The notes beneath the pieces are model-generated. The model was not told the DNA's origin and did not search any database. It saw nothing but the letters and a program-made list of their open reading frames with translations. The translations under genes and the position numbers were made by a program. Positions 1 to 7,861 of a stretch of DNA of 64,000 nucleotides are shown here, one piece after another (position 1 is the stretch's first letter; each line of letters starts with the position of its first letter). Location of the stretch: NCBI RefSeq assembly GCF_009829075.1, contig NZ_WUQZ01000012.1, positions 31,806-95,805 on the forward strand. Direction: 5' to 3'. The stretch comes from Sphingobacterium composti (GTDB lineage Bacteria; Bacteroidota; Bacteroidia; Sphingobacteriales; Sphingobacteriaceae).

Positions 1-1160
1 ATGGAAAAAATGGAATTGCAGATGTGTTGGATGAAGCAAAATGGGGATTGGATTGGTTGTTGAAAATGCACCCAAAGCCAAATATGATGTTCAATCAGAT
101 CGCAGATGATCGTGATCATTCTGGTTATAGACTGCCAGGTTTGGATTCTCTTTATGGTAGAGGACACGAACGTCCAGTTTATTTCATAGATGGCAATCCA
201 CAACAACGTGGTAAGTTCATGAATAATACAACAGGTACAAGTTCTACTGCCGCAAAATTTACTAGCGCTTTTTCGTTGGGATATCATCTGCTAAAAAATT
301 CACATAAAGATTATGCAGAAACTCTAAAAGAAAAGGCTAAAACAGCTTACGATTATGCTTACATCAAACCGGGCGTAACTCAAACAGTATCTGTTAAATC
401 TCCTTATATATACGCAGAGGACAATTGGGTAGATGATATGGAATTGGCTGAAGTGATGATGTATACATTGAAAAAAGATCCATCTTATCTTAATAAAAGT
501 TTGAATTTTGCGCGTCAAGAACCTGTTACGCCGTGGATGATTCGCGATACGGCTAATCATTATCAATATTATCCATTTATTAACTTGGGGCATTATGAAT
601 TAGCTAAAGTTGCACAAGGCAAACAGCGCAAAGAAGTCCTTAAATACTACCAGGATGGGATTGAATATGTGTGGAATAGAGCAAAAGAAAATATGTTTTA
701 CCGTGGCGTGCCTTATATCTGGTGCAGTAATAACTTAACAACATCATTTGCAATCCAAGCTTATTGGTACAAACAATTAACTGGCGATACACAATATGAT
801 GAGTTAGAACAAGCAAACTTTGACTGGTTATTTGGTGTAAATCCTTGGGGTACAAGTATGGTAGTTGGTTTACCAGCAGATGGAGATACTCCTGTGTATC
901 CACACTCATCGTTTACCTATTTGCATAATATGCCGATTGATGGGGGGTTAGTAGATGGACCAGTTTATGCAAGAACGTACAATAATCTTATTGGAATTCA
1001 GTTATTAAAACCAGATGAGTACGCGGAGTTTCAAAGTGATCTTGTGGTTTACCATGACGATTTTGGAGATTACAGTACCAACGAGCCCACAATGGATGGA
1101 ACAGCATCTTTGATCTACTTATTGTCTGCAAAAGAGGCTGAAAGTAAAAAAAAAAGATAG
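1..1160 (+). CDS. Glycoside hydrolase family 9 catalytic domain (5' partial)
   Basis: The frame is open from the left edge, so the true start lies outside the window; a GTG at 24 is not a convincing start. The product resembles the C-terminal part of the (alpha/alpha)6-barrel GH9 enzymes, which cleave beta-glucans or related glycans by inversion. Visible signs are the GVNPWGTSMVVG segment and a late DDFGDYSTNEPTMDG motif; the Glu of NE (about residue 354 counted from the GTG) matches the GH9 general acid. The frame ends at TAG 1158-1160, straight after a run of ten A, and a deacetylase domain continues in the -1 frame. The unbroken protein would be a GH9-deacetylase fusion. Next to murQ and a symporter, a glycan containing amino sugars is a plausible substrate, but that is inference. 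Confidence 0.8.
   Translation, partial: GKNGIADVLDEAKWGLDWLLKMHPKPNMMFNQIADDRDHSGYRLPGLDSLYGRGHERPVYFIDGNPQQRGKFMNNTTGTSSTAAKFTSAFSLGYHLLKNSHKDYAETLKEKAKTAYDYAYIKPGVTQTVSVKSPYIYAEDNWVDDMELAEVMMYTLKKDPSYLNKSLNFARQEPVTPWMIRDTANHYQYYPFINLGHYELAKVAQGKQRKEVLKYYQDGIEYVWNRAKENMFYRGVPYIWCSNNLTTSFAIQAYWYKQLTGDTQYDELEQANFDWLFGVNPWGTSMVVGLPADGDTPVYPHSSFTYLHNMPIDGGLVDGPVYARTYNNLIGIQLLKPDEYAEFQSDLVVYHDDFGDYSTNEPTMDGTASLIYLLSAKEAESKKKR
1146..1155 (+). other. A10 homopolymer at a -1 frame junction
   Basis: Ten consecutive A lie exactly where the GH9 frame (ending Lys-Lys-Lys-Arg-stop) must move by -1 to enter the deacetylase frame. The -1 frame has a TAA at 1145-1147, so the switch can only occur inside the run. 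This fits loss of one A by mutation, a sequencing or assembly error, or slippage of polymerase or ribosome on the A run. Confidence 0.85.
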
Positions 1161-1840
1161 TAGATAAATTTGGTGCAGTAGTACGTGGTAATCCAGGGGA
1201 AAGAAATGTTAGTTTAGTTTTTACTGGTGACGAATTTCGTGATGGATTACCACATATTAGCGAAGTATTAGAAAAGAAAAATATAAAAGGAGCATTTTTT
1301 GTTACAGGAAAATTCATAGAAGACAAAAAATCAGCGAAACTGCTCACGAGACTTTCAAGAAAAGGGCATCTTATTGGGCCACATTCGGATCAGCATCTAT
1401 TATACTCCCCTTGGGAAAATCGTGATAGTATGTTGGTGTCTAAAAGTGAATTTGTAAATGATTTAGAAAAAAACGTTGAGCGTTTAGAAAAAATCGGAAT
1501 AAAAAGTGGAGATATATTTATCGCGCCATATGAATGGTACAATAAAAAAATTGTAGATTGGTCTGCCGAAATTGGTTTTGAAGTATACAATTTTACACCA
1601 GGATTGCGTACTCCTGCCGATTATACCTATCCAGAAATGGGCGTGCGCTATATGTCTTCTGACAAAATTTTAGACCAATTATATAATTATGAAAAAGAAA
1701 ATGGATTAAATGGTTTTATTATTCTGATACATATTGGTACAGATAAGCGTCGTACAGATAAATTATATAATAGACTGGAAGAAATCATAGATGATTTGCT
1801 CTTAAAAAATTATAATTTCGTACCGCTAACAAAATTATGA
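1154..1840 (+). CDS. Polysaccharide deacetylase (NodB/CE4-like) domain, downstream half of a frameshifted fusion
   Basis: Reading from about 1154 gives a continuous 228-codon frame to the TGA-type end at 1840. It shows a NodB-like order: VSLVFTGDEFRDGLPHI near the start (a strand where the usual TFDDG is TGDEF), then GAFFVTGKFI, then GHLIGPHSDQHLLY, which matches the H-x-x-x-H metal motif of the CE4 family, and FIILIHIGT near the end. The first internal ATG (1430) lies after the metal motif, so separate translation from it would give a useless fragment. The domain most likely belongs to the GH9 protein upstream. Deacetylation of an N-acetylated glycan is the family role; the substrate here is unknown. 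Confidence 0.78.
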   Translation, partial: KIVDKFGAVVRGNPGERNVSLVFTGDEFRDGLPHISEVLEKKNIKGAFFVTGKFIEDKKSAKLLTRLSRKGHLIGPHSDQHLLYSPWENRDSMLVSKSEFVNDLEKNVERLEKIGIKSGDIFIAPYEWYNKKIVDWSAEIGFEVYNFTPGLRTPADYTYPEMGVRYMSSDKILDQLYNYEKENGLNGFIILIHIGTDKRRTDKLYNRLEEIIDDLLLKNYNFVPLTKL

Positions 1841-1915
1841 TTGCGTTTTTTTGCGTGTTTTGCAAAAAAGTTGCATATTTACGATATTATAACAAAAATT
1901 AAGATTTCGATTTAG

Positions 1916-2731
1916 ATGGTTAATACAACAGAGAAGGATTCGAATTATCAGGATTTGGACAAAATGTCTGTCCTAGAGCTACTTACTAATATTAATAACG
2001 AAGATAAAACAGTGCCTCTAGCAGTAGAGCGTTCTATTCCTCAAATAGAGGCATTAGTAGAAGTAGCTGTAAAGGGTATGAAAAAGGGTGGTCGAATCTT
2101 TTATATAGGTGCGGGTACCAGTGGCCGTTTAGGAATTTTGGATGCTTCAGAATGTCCACCAACATATGGAGTACCCTTTGATTGGGTGATTGGTCTTATT
2201 GCTGGTGGTGATACAGCTATCCGCAAAGCAGTAGAGTTTGCAGAAGATGATATGGAGCAAGCTTGGAAAGACTTAGATGAGTATGTAATCACAGAAAATG
2301 ATATTATTATCGGTATAGCAGCTTCGGGTACTACACCATATGTTATCGGTGGATTACAAGAAGCAAATGCTCGTGGTATAGCAACTGGATGCGTTGTATG
2401 TAATGGTGGATCACCAATTGCTGCAATTGCAAAATATCCAGTAGAAGTAATAGTGGGTCCAGAATTCGTTACGGGCTCTACACGCATGAAATCAGGTACA
2501 GCACAAAAATTAGTCTTAAATATGATCAGTACTTCGGTGATGATCCAATTAGGTCGTGTGAAAGGTAATAAGATGGTAGATATGCAATTGTCTAACCACA
2601 AATTAGTAGGACGTGGTGTGCGTATGGTGATGGCGGAGACAGGTGCTGAGGAATTATTAGCTACAGAATTATTGGAGAAATTTGGAAATGTTCGTCAAGC
2701 GATTGAAGCATTTAATCAAAAACAATACTAA
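1916..2731 (+). CDS. murQ: N-acetylmuramic acid 6-phosphate etherase
   Basis: This cytoplasmic enzyme removes the lactyl ether of MurNAc-6-phosphate to give GlcNAc-6-phosphate and D-lactate in cell-wall sugar recycling. The 271-residue product has the SIS-fold signatures of MurQ: GGRIFYIGAGTSGRLGILDASECPPTYGVP around residues 60-90, and GPEFVTGSTRMKSGTAQKL, which binds the sugar phosphate. Glu within the DASEC segment matches a catalytic acid. It is about 30 residues shorter than the E. coli enzyme, at the C-terminus. It lies 75 bp after the GH9-deacetylase gene and 16 bp before an SSS symporter. No MurNAc kinase gene is visible in the window, so its substrate must be made elsewhere or by a transporter outside. 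Confidence 0.95.
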   Translation: MVNTTEKDSNYQDLDKMSVLELLTNINNEDKTVPLAVERSIPQIEALVEVAVKGMKKGGRIFYIGAGTSGRLGILDASECPPTYGVPFDWVIGLIAGGDTAIRKAVEFAEDDMEQAWKDLDEYVITENDIIIGIAASGTTPYVIGGLQEANARGIATGCVVCNGGSPIAAIAKYPVEVIVGPEFVTGSTRMKSGTAQKLVLNMISTSVMIQLGRVKGNKMVDMQLSNHKLVGRGVRMVMAETGAEELLATELLEKFGNVRQAIEAFNQKQY

Positions 2732-2747
2732 ACTTTAAAGACTCTAT

Positions 2748-4256
2748 ATGTCGCCTTTAATATTATTATCATTTCTAGTCGTATATTTTGCTGTATTGTT
2801 AGCAGTATCTTACTTTACATCCAAAAATTCGTCAGATAACTCCACATTCTTTGTTGCAAACCGTAATTCTAAATGGTATTTAGTAGCATTTGGGATGATT
2901 GGAACTGCCTTATCAGGCGTTACTTTTATTTCTGTGCCAGGAGATATTGGTAATACTCCTGGAGGTTTGTCTCCCAACAACTTTAGTTACTTCCAATTTG
3001 TATTGGGTAATGCATTAGGTTTCGTCATTATTGCCTATGTGCTACTCCCGCTTTACTATCGAATGAACTTAACTTCTATCTATACATATTTAGAAGAAAG
3101 ATTAGGATATAAGAGCTACAAATCAGGAGCAATGATATTTTTGGTATCTCGTACCATTGGTTCTGCTTTTAGACTTTATTTAGTAGCTATTGTATTACAA
3201 CGCTATATTTTTGATGCTTGGAATATTCCATTTATCGTAACAGTAGCAGGATGTTTGTTACTTATTTGGATGTATACCAATAAGGGAGGTCTAAAGACAA
3301 TTATCATTACGGATACTTTACAAACAACGTTTTTAGTATTAGCTGTTATATTGTCAATTTATTTTATGGCAGATGGTTTGGGTATTACGGTTGTTGAAGC
3401 ATTTGAGAAAGTAAAAGATAGCTCATATTCTAAAGTATTTATTTGGGAAAATCTTTTGGGTGATACAAGACATTTCTGGAAACATATCATAGGTGGTGCT
3501 TTCGTTACTATTGCAATGACAGGACTTGACCAAGATTTGATGCAGAAAAACCTAAGTATGAAAACTATTGGTGAAGCACAAAAAAACATGATGACTTTTA
3601 CATCAATTTTTGTGGTAATCAATATCTTCTTCTTGTGTGTTGGTGCGTTATTATATTTCTATGCTGAGGCAAATGGTATTAATGTGAAAGATTTAGGTAA
3701 ATCTGATTATTTATATCCAGAGATTGCTTTACGTCATTTGGGCTTATTACCAGGTATTGTCTTTATGATGGGGTTGACGGCAGCTACATTTGCAACGACA
3801 GATTCGGCTTTGACTGCATTGACGACTTCATACTGTGTGGACTTCTTAGGGTTTAACAAGAAAGAAAATCCAAATGATCCGAAGTTGGTAAAACAGAGAA
3901 ATATAGTACACATGGCATTTTCAATAGTTATGTTACTTGTAATTCTATTGTTCCACGTTATCAACGATGATTCGGTAGTTTCGGCTATTTTCAAAATCGC
4001 TGGTTATACTTATGGTCCATTATTGGGATTATTTGCTTTCGGTATTTTGACCAAACGTCAAGTTAATGACAATCTAGTACCATACATTTGTGTGTTAGCT
4101 CCGATACTAATTTGGTTGTTTACATTGTATGTTTTACCACATACCACATATAAGATTGGTTTCGAATTAATCGTTTACAACGGTCTGATTACTTTCTTAA
4201 TGTTGTGGTTTACTTCTCCAGGAAGAGCTTCAGATAAACAATTATCTGCTAAATAA
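2748..4256 (+). CDS. Sodium:solute symporter (SSS family), possible amino-sugar transporter
   Basis: A 502-residue inner-membrane protein with about 13 hydrophobic segments and the SSS core: an N-terminal helix followed by SSDNSTFFVANRNSKWYLVAFGMIGTALSG, and GLTAATFATTDSALTALTTSYCVDF in the later half, where Thr/Ser residues form the sodium site in LeuT-fold carriers. It starts 16 bp after murQ, so the two are very likely co-transcribed. In the Tannerella forsythia MurNAc cluster a transporter gene sits with murQ and a kinase gene. Transport of MurNAc or a related sugar is therefore a reasonable inference, not shown by sequence alone. Confidence 0.85.
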   Translation: MSPLILLSFLVVYFAVLLAVSYFTSKNSSDNSTFFVANRNSKWYLVAFGMIGTALSGVTFISVPGDIGNTPGGLSPNNFSYFQFVLGNALGFVIIAYVLLPLYYRMNLTSIYTYLEERLGYKSYKSGAMIFLVSRTIGSAFRLYLVAIVLQRYIFDAWNIPFIVTVAGCLLLIWMYTNKGGLKTIIITDTLQTTFLVLAVILSIYFMADGLGITVVEAFEKVKDSSYSKVFIWENLLGDTRHFWKHIIGGAFVTIAMTGLDQDLMQKNLSMKTIGEAQKNMMTFTSIFVVINIFFLCVGALLYFYAEANGINVKDLGKSDYLYPEIALRHLGLLPGIVFMMGLTAATFATTDSALTALTTSYCVDFLGFNKKENPNDPKLVKQRNIVHMAFSIVMLLVILLFHVINDDSVVSAIFKIAGYTYGPLLGLFAFGILTKRQVNDNLVPYICVLAPILIWLFTLYVLPHTTYKIGFELIVYNGLITFLMLWFTSPGRASDKQLSAK

Positions 4257-4323
4257 TAAAGGTTTAAGTGATTTGTGTGTGCAAAAAATTAACACTAAGT
4301 TTGAGTATTAGTTTTTTGTACAC

Positions 4324-5139
4324 ATGTATCATTTAATAGACGAGACGGTTTCCTTCATTCGCCAACGTATTGGTGATTTCTCTCCCGAATTTGGTATTAT
4401 ATTAGGTACTGGCTTAGGTAAGCTTGTAACTGAAATTGAAGTTCAACATCAGTTGATGTACTCCAATATTCCTAACTTCCCGATTTCCACTGTAGAATTT
4501 CATTCTGGTAAGTTAATTTTTGGCATCTTGAATGGTCGAAAAGTCGTTGCTATGCAAGGGCGTTTGCACTATTATGAAGGATATAATATGCAAGAAATTA
4601 CTTTTCCTGTCCGAGTAATGCGTGATTTGGGTATACAAAAACTTTTCGTTTCAAATGCTTCCGGTTCTCTAAATCCTGATATCAAAAAAGGTGATATAGG
4701 CATTATTGATGATCACATTAATTTGTTGCCTGATAATCCATTACGGGGGCCAAATGATGAACAATATGGAAATCGATTTCCAGATATGAGCTCACCATAC
4801 GACAAGTTAATGCAAAATCAAGCTTTGCAAATAGCACAAAAAAATGGTGTTAGGGCCCATCGTGTGGTATATGTATCTACCCCAGGTCCTAATTTGGAAA
4901 CTCGCGCTGAATACCGATATATGCGTCTGATAGGAGGTGATATCGTAGGAATGAGTACTGTTCCTGAGGTCATTGTGGCAAACCATATGCGTTTGCCCGT
5001 ATTTGCAATTTCAGTGATTACGGATGAAGGCTTTCATGCTGAATTGAAGCCTGTTTCATTAGATGAAATTGTGAAGGTGGCGGCAGAAGTGGAGCCAAAG
5101 ATGACACAGGTGTTAAAAGAGTTAATTGCTCTACAATAA
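4324..5139 (+). CDS. punA: Purine nucleoside phosphorylase (type I)
   Basis: Trimeric-type PNP of 271 residues that splits inosine or guanosine with phosphate in purine salvage. The sequence shows the phosphate loop GIILGTGLGKL near residue 24, the FHSGKL histidine loop, VVAMQGRLHYYEGY, NASGSLNPDIKKGDIGIIDDHINL, and the base-binding VSTPGPNLETRAEYR with GMSTVPEVIVANHM; all are characteristic of the family. The gene starts 67 bp after the symporter and is followed after 42 bp by an outer-membrane porin gene, an arrangement that fits nucleoside uptake and use. Confidence 0.95.
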   Translation: MYHLIDETVSFIRQRIGDFSPEFGIILGTGLGKLVTEIEVQHQLMYSNIPNFPISTVEFHSGKLIFGILNGRKVVAMQGRLHYYEGYNMQEITFPVRVMRDLGIQKLFVSNASGSLNPDIKKGDIGIIDDHINLLPDNPLRGPNDEQYGNRFPDMSSPYDKLMQNQALQIAQKNGVRAHRVVYVSTPGPNLETRAEYRYMRLIGGDIVGMSTVPEVIVANHMRLPVFAISVITDEGFHAELKPVSLDEIVKVAAEVEPKMTQVLKELIALQ

Positions 5140-5181
5140 CCTCTAATTTTCTTTATTTTTGCGAAATATATTTTGTAGTAA

Positions 5182-7167
5182 ATGAGTAGTAATTTTTTAC
5201 GTAGCCTTTTAAGTCTAGTTTTCCTTTTCTTCCTCACATTTGCACTGCAAGCGCAGGTAGAAGAAGAATTCAGTTCTGCATTGGATTCGGCGAGAGCCAA
5301 AGAGGATAATAAGAAGGACTCAGTCATTTTTTCGGCTAAGTATGTGCGTTATGCTACATTAAATATGTTGAAATATGCAACATATACAAAGCAGATCGAT
5401 ACAACTCATTACAATTTTCAATATTACAATAAGCAAAACTTACCTTGGAATCCTAGTATAAATCTAGGATCGTATGGGTTGGCAACACGAGACTTATTAT
5501 TTCAACCAACCAAAAAAATCGGGTTTCAATCGGGATTTCATGCATTAGAGAGGTATCTACTAACATCGGACTCGGTTCAATATTTTCGTGCTCGAGCGCG
5601 GTATTCAGAGTTGTATGCTGTAGGTTTCTTTTTTGCCGATCAAGTTTTCAAAGCTAAATTGACGCAGAATATAAACCCCAACTGGAACTTAGGAGTTGAC
5701 TATCACGCTACCAATACAGATGGGTATTTTTATAACCAAGATTATAGCGATCGAAAAGGAACAGTTCATTCATGGTACGAATCGCCTAATAAACGTTACA
5801 ATATGCTAGCGAATTTGACTTTTAATAAATTGGATGCAGCGGAGAACGGTTCTATTCTGAATGACACTATTTTTAGAGATAATAAAATAAGTTCTTGGTA
5901 TTCGGCTACTACACGTTTGAGAGGGCAGAGGCAGACTAGACCTTATAATAAATGGAATGATAATAGTTTCTTTTTGCGTCAGTCTTATTATATGGGGCGA
6001 TTGGACACTATAAATAAAGCTGAACCCGATATGGAGATTCATCCAACAAATGCTATTGCGCATAATACACACATACGCCAACAACGTTTCGTTTTTTACA
6101 AGAATGAACCCGATACGTATAATGCCTTCCCTTACGGTACTTTTATAGAAGTGCATGATACGACTAAAGTTACTACGATATCCAATGAATTTACGTATTC
6201 ATTTTATCTTAGACCAAAATCTGTTTTAAAGAATGAAGCTAAGTTAAATGTTGGATTTCAAAATGACTTAATATGGTTAGCTGATAGTGTGTCTACAGAT
6301 TTTTACCAAAATTCCTCAGTAAAAGGAGATCTCAGTTATAAGTTTTCTGATCGTATTGATTTCAATGTTGGTGTAAATCAAATAGTAGTAGGCCACAATT
6401 TTGGCGATTACTTATATGAAGCTAATGCTGATATATTAATTGGGCAGAATGTCGGTAAAATATCATTAGGAGCTTATTCACAAAATAAATCTCCTGAAAT
6501 GGTATTCAATCGTATGAACTACACATACCATCAATGGAATAATGATTTAGAGAAGTCTAAAACGCAAAATTTGTCCTTTACATATAGCAACCCTAAATTA
6601 GGTTTTAAAGGAAGATTAGAGTACTTCTTAATTAATAATTACACGTATTTCAAAGAAGTCGATAACCCAGATGATAATAGTCGTCTAGATAAGATAATTG
6701 AAGCCGCACAATACGGTAATCTGAATTTTTTGAAAGCGACAGTAGAGCAGAATTTTAAGTTTGGAAAAATTCATTTTGATAATAGAGTTGTATACCAAAA
6801 ATCTGATGCTATGCATGTCATCGCTTCTCCAGAGTTGTACACTTGGCACAGCTTATATTACGACTCTAGATGGTTTGATGTGTTGAATCTTCGAATTGGT
6901 ACCGATGTTCGTTTTAATACACCTTTCGTCACGCCTTCATATTCTATTAATACAGGACAATTCTATAATACGAACACGAGCTTAGAATTCTCAACTTATC
7001 CAATAGTTGATTTTTGGGCTACGATGAATATCAAACGTGTAAACCTTTTTATCAGTAGTAATTTCACGAATCAATATTTGTATCCAAAAGGCTATTATTC
7101 TGTTCGTCGATATCCGATGAATCCAGCCAACTTTAGATTCGGTGCTTCGTGGAAATTTTACGATTAA
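5182..7167 (+). CDS. Putative outer-membrane porin (Porin_10-like)
   Basis: A 661-residue protein with a signal peptide (MSSNFLRSLLSLVFLFFLTFALQAQ) and a long body rich in alternating aromatic and polar strands ending in FGASWKFYD, typical of Bacteroidota beta-barrels. Features such as LNMLKYATYTKQIDTTHYNFQ and NLGSYGLATRDLLFQPT match my memory of the putative porin family that follows purine nucleoside phosphorylase in this phylum. It probably lets small solutes, perhaps nucleosides, across the outer membrane. It has no plug domain and no carboxypeptidase-like domain, so it is not a TonB receptor. Confidence 0.75.
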   Translation: MSSNFLRSLLSLVFLFFLTFALQAQVEEEFSSALDSARAKEDNKKDSVIFSAKYVRYATLNMLKYATYTKQIDTTHYNFQYYNKQNLPWNPSINLGSYGLATRDLLFQPTKKIGFQSGFHALERYLLTSDSVQYFRARARYSELYAVGFFFADQVFKAKLTQNINPNWNLGVDYHATNTDGYFYNQDYSDRKGTVHSWYESPNKRYNMLANLTFNKLDAAENGSILNDTIFRDNKISSWYSATTRLRGQRQTRPYNKWNDNSFFLRQSYYMGRLDTINKAEPDMEIHPTNAIAHNTHIRQQRFVFYKNEPDTYNAFPYGTFIEVHDTTKVTTISNEFTYSFYLRPKSVLKNEAKLNVGFQNDLIWLADSVSTDFYQNSSVKGDLSYKFSDRIDFNVGVNQIVVGHNFGDYLYEANADILIGQNVGKISLGAYSQNKSPEMVFNRMNYTYHQWNNDLEKSKTQNLSFTYSNPKLGFKGRLEYFLINNYTYFKEVDNPDDNSRLDKIIEAAQYGNLNFLKATVEQNFKFGKIHFDNRVVYQKSDAMHVIASPELYTWHSLYYDSRWFDVLNLRIGTDVRFNTPFVTPSYSINTGQFYNTNTSLEFSTYPIVDFWATMNIKRVNLFISSNFTNQYLYPKGYYSVRRYPMNPANFRFGASWKFYD

Positions 7168-7229
7168 TAATTATCTCTCTTTTTATTAGGAAATTACGAT
7201 TTATGGAGGTAAAAAAGTTTAAAAAACAT

Positions 7230-7259
7230 TTTGAAACTTAAAAATTAGGGCTATATTTG
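7230..7259 (+). promoter_or_regulatory. Predicted promoter of the tRNA-Val cluster
   Basis: TTTG at 7230-7233 and TATATTTG at 7252-7259 are separated by 18 bases and match the Bacteroidota -33/-7 consensus. The -7 box ends 56 bp before the first tRNA-Val gene. Confidence 0.65.
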
Positions 7260-7314
7260 CACACGCAATCGGGATAAGGTTGTGGAGTTCTAACAGAGAA
7301 TAACAACAATGTAT

Positions 7315-7392
7315 GGAGGCTTAGCTCAGCTGGTTCAGAGCATCTGCCTTACAAGCAGAGGGTCACTGGTTCGAATCCAGTAGCCTCCACCA
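7315..7392 (+). tRNA. tRNA-Val (UAC), copy 1
   Basis: The mature part is 75 nt (7315-7389) followed by an encoded CCA (7390-7392). The acceptor stem GGAGGCT pairs with AGCCTCC, the anticodon stem TCTGC pairs with GCAGA, and the T arm is ACTGG-TTCGAAT-CCAGT. The anticodon TAC lies at 7350-7352 and reads valine GUA codons. Confidence 0.95.
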
Positions 7393-7404
7393 AACATTCA
7401 TAAA

Positions 7405-7428
7405 GGAGAATTAGCTCAGCTGGTTCAG
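7405..7428 (+). pseudogene. Truncated tRNA-Val-like 5' fragment
   Basis: Twenty-four bases are identical to the first 24 bases of tRNA copy 2 at 7491. The match stops in the D arm. The following 62 bases contain a different palindrome (TTCCGATACATCGGAA) and no anticodon arm, T arm or acceptor partner, so it cannot make a tRNA. It looks like a broken duplicate; I do not recognise the inserted part. Confidence 0.75.
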
Positions 7429-7490
7429 CTCATTCCGATACATCGGAAGTGGTCGACTGGGGAGTTAAAGAGTTCTTAAAAAAGATAAAA

Positions 7491-7568
7491 GGAGAATTAG
7501 CTCAGCTGGTTCAGAGCATCTGCCTTACAAGCAGAGGGTCACTGGTTCGAATCCAGTATTCTCCACCA
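7491..7568 (+). tRNA. tRNA-Val (UAC), copy 2
   Basis: The mature part is 7491-7565, with an encoded CCA at 7566-7568. The body is the same as copies 1 and 3, but the acceptor stem is GGAGAAT pairing with ATTCTCC, so both strands of the stem have changed together. The anticodon TAC is at 7526-7528. Confidence 0.95.
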
Positions 7569-7575
7569 TCCTTAC

Positions 7576-7650
7576 GGAGGCTTAGCTCAGCTGGTTCAGA
7601 GCATCTGCCTTACAAGCAGAGGGTCACTGGTTCGAATCCAGTAGCCTCCA
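7576..7650 (+). tRNA. tRNA-Val (UAC), copy 3
   Basis: Identical to copy 1 through the discriminator base, with anticodon TAC at 7611-7613. Unlike copies 1 and 2 it is followed by CACCA rather than CCA directly, so the 3' CCA would have to be added by the nucleotidyltransferase. Confidence 0.94.
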
Positions 7651-7651
7651 C

Positions 7652-7695
7652 ACCATAAAAAAAAGCATCAATTTATTGATGCTTTTTTTTATGGT
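7652..7695 (+). terminator. Perfect hairpin terminator after the tRNA cluster
   Basis: A 21-bp perfect inverted repeat (7652-7672 with 7675-7695) with a 2-base centre. The core is GCATCAAT/ATTGATGC flanked by A8 and T8, so it can terminate in either direction. It starts one base after copy 3 of tRNA-Val. Confidence 0.88.
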
Positions 7696-7856
7696 GTTAA
7701 ACCACTTATAAAGCTCTTTTTTCCTCGATGAGTTATTTAGATGTTCTGAGTTACCTTAAACAAATTCTAATTTTTTAAAGAACACAAGACTGATTTAACA
7801 TTAAATGTAGTGAACAATTTTCAGTTTATAAAATCAAAAGTTCGTCACACTTTCTG

Positions 7857-7861
7857 TCATA
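7857..7861. repeat. Left target-site duplication of the IS982 element
   Basis: TCATA, repeated at 8869-8873 on the other side of the element. Confidence 0.75.

Noticed and set aside
7449..7658. 69-codon frame across the tRNA cluster
   Set aside because: It reads through two functional tRNA genes; its sequence is just translated tRNA.
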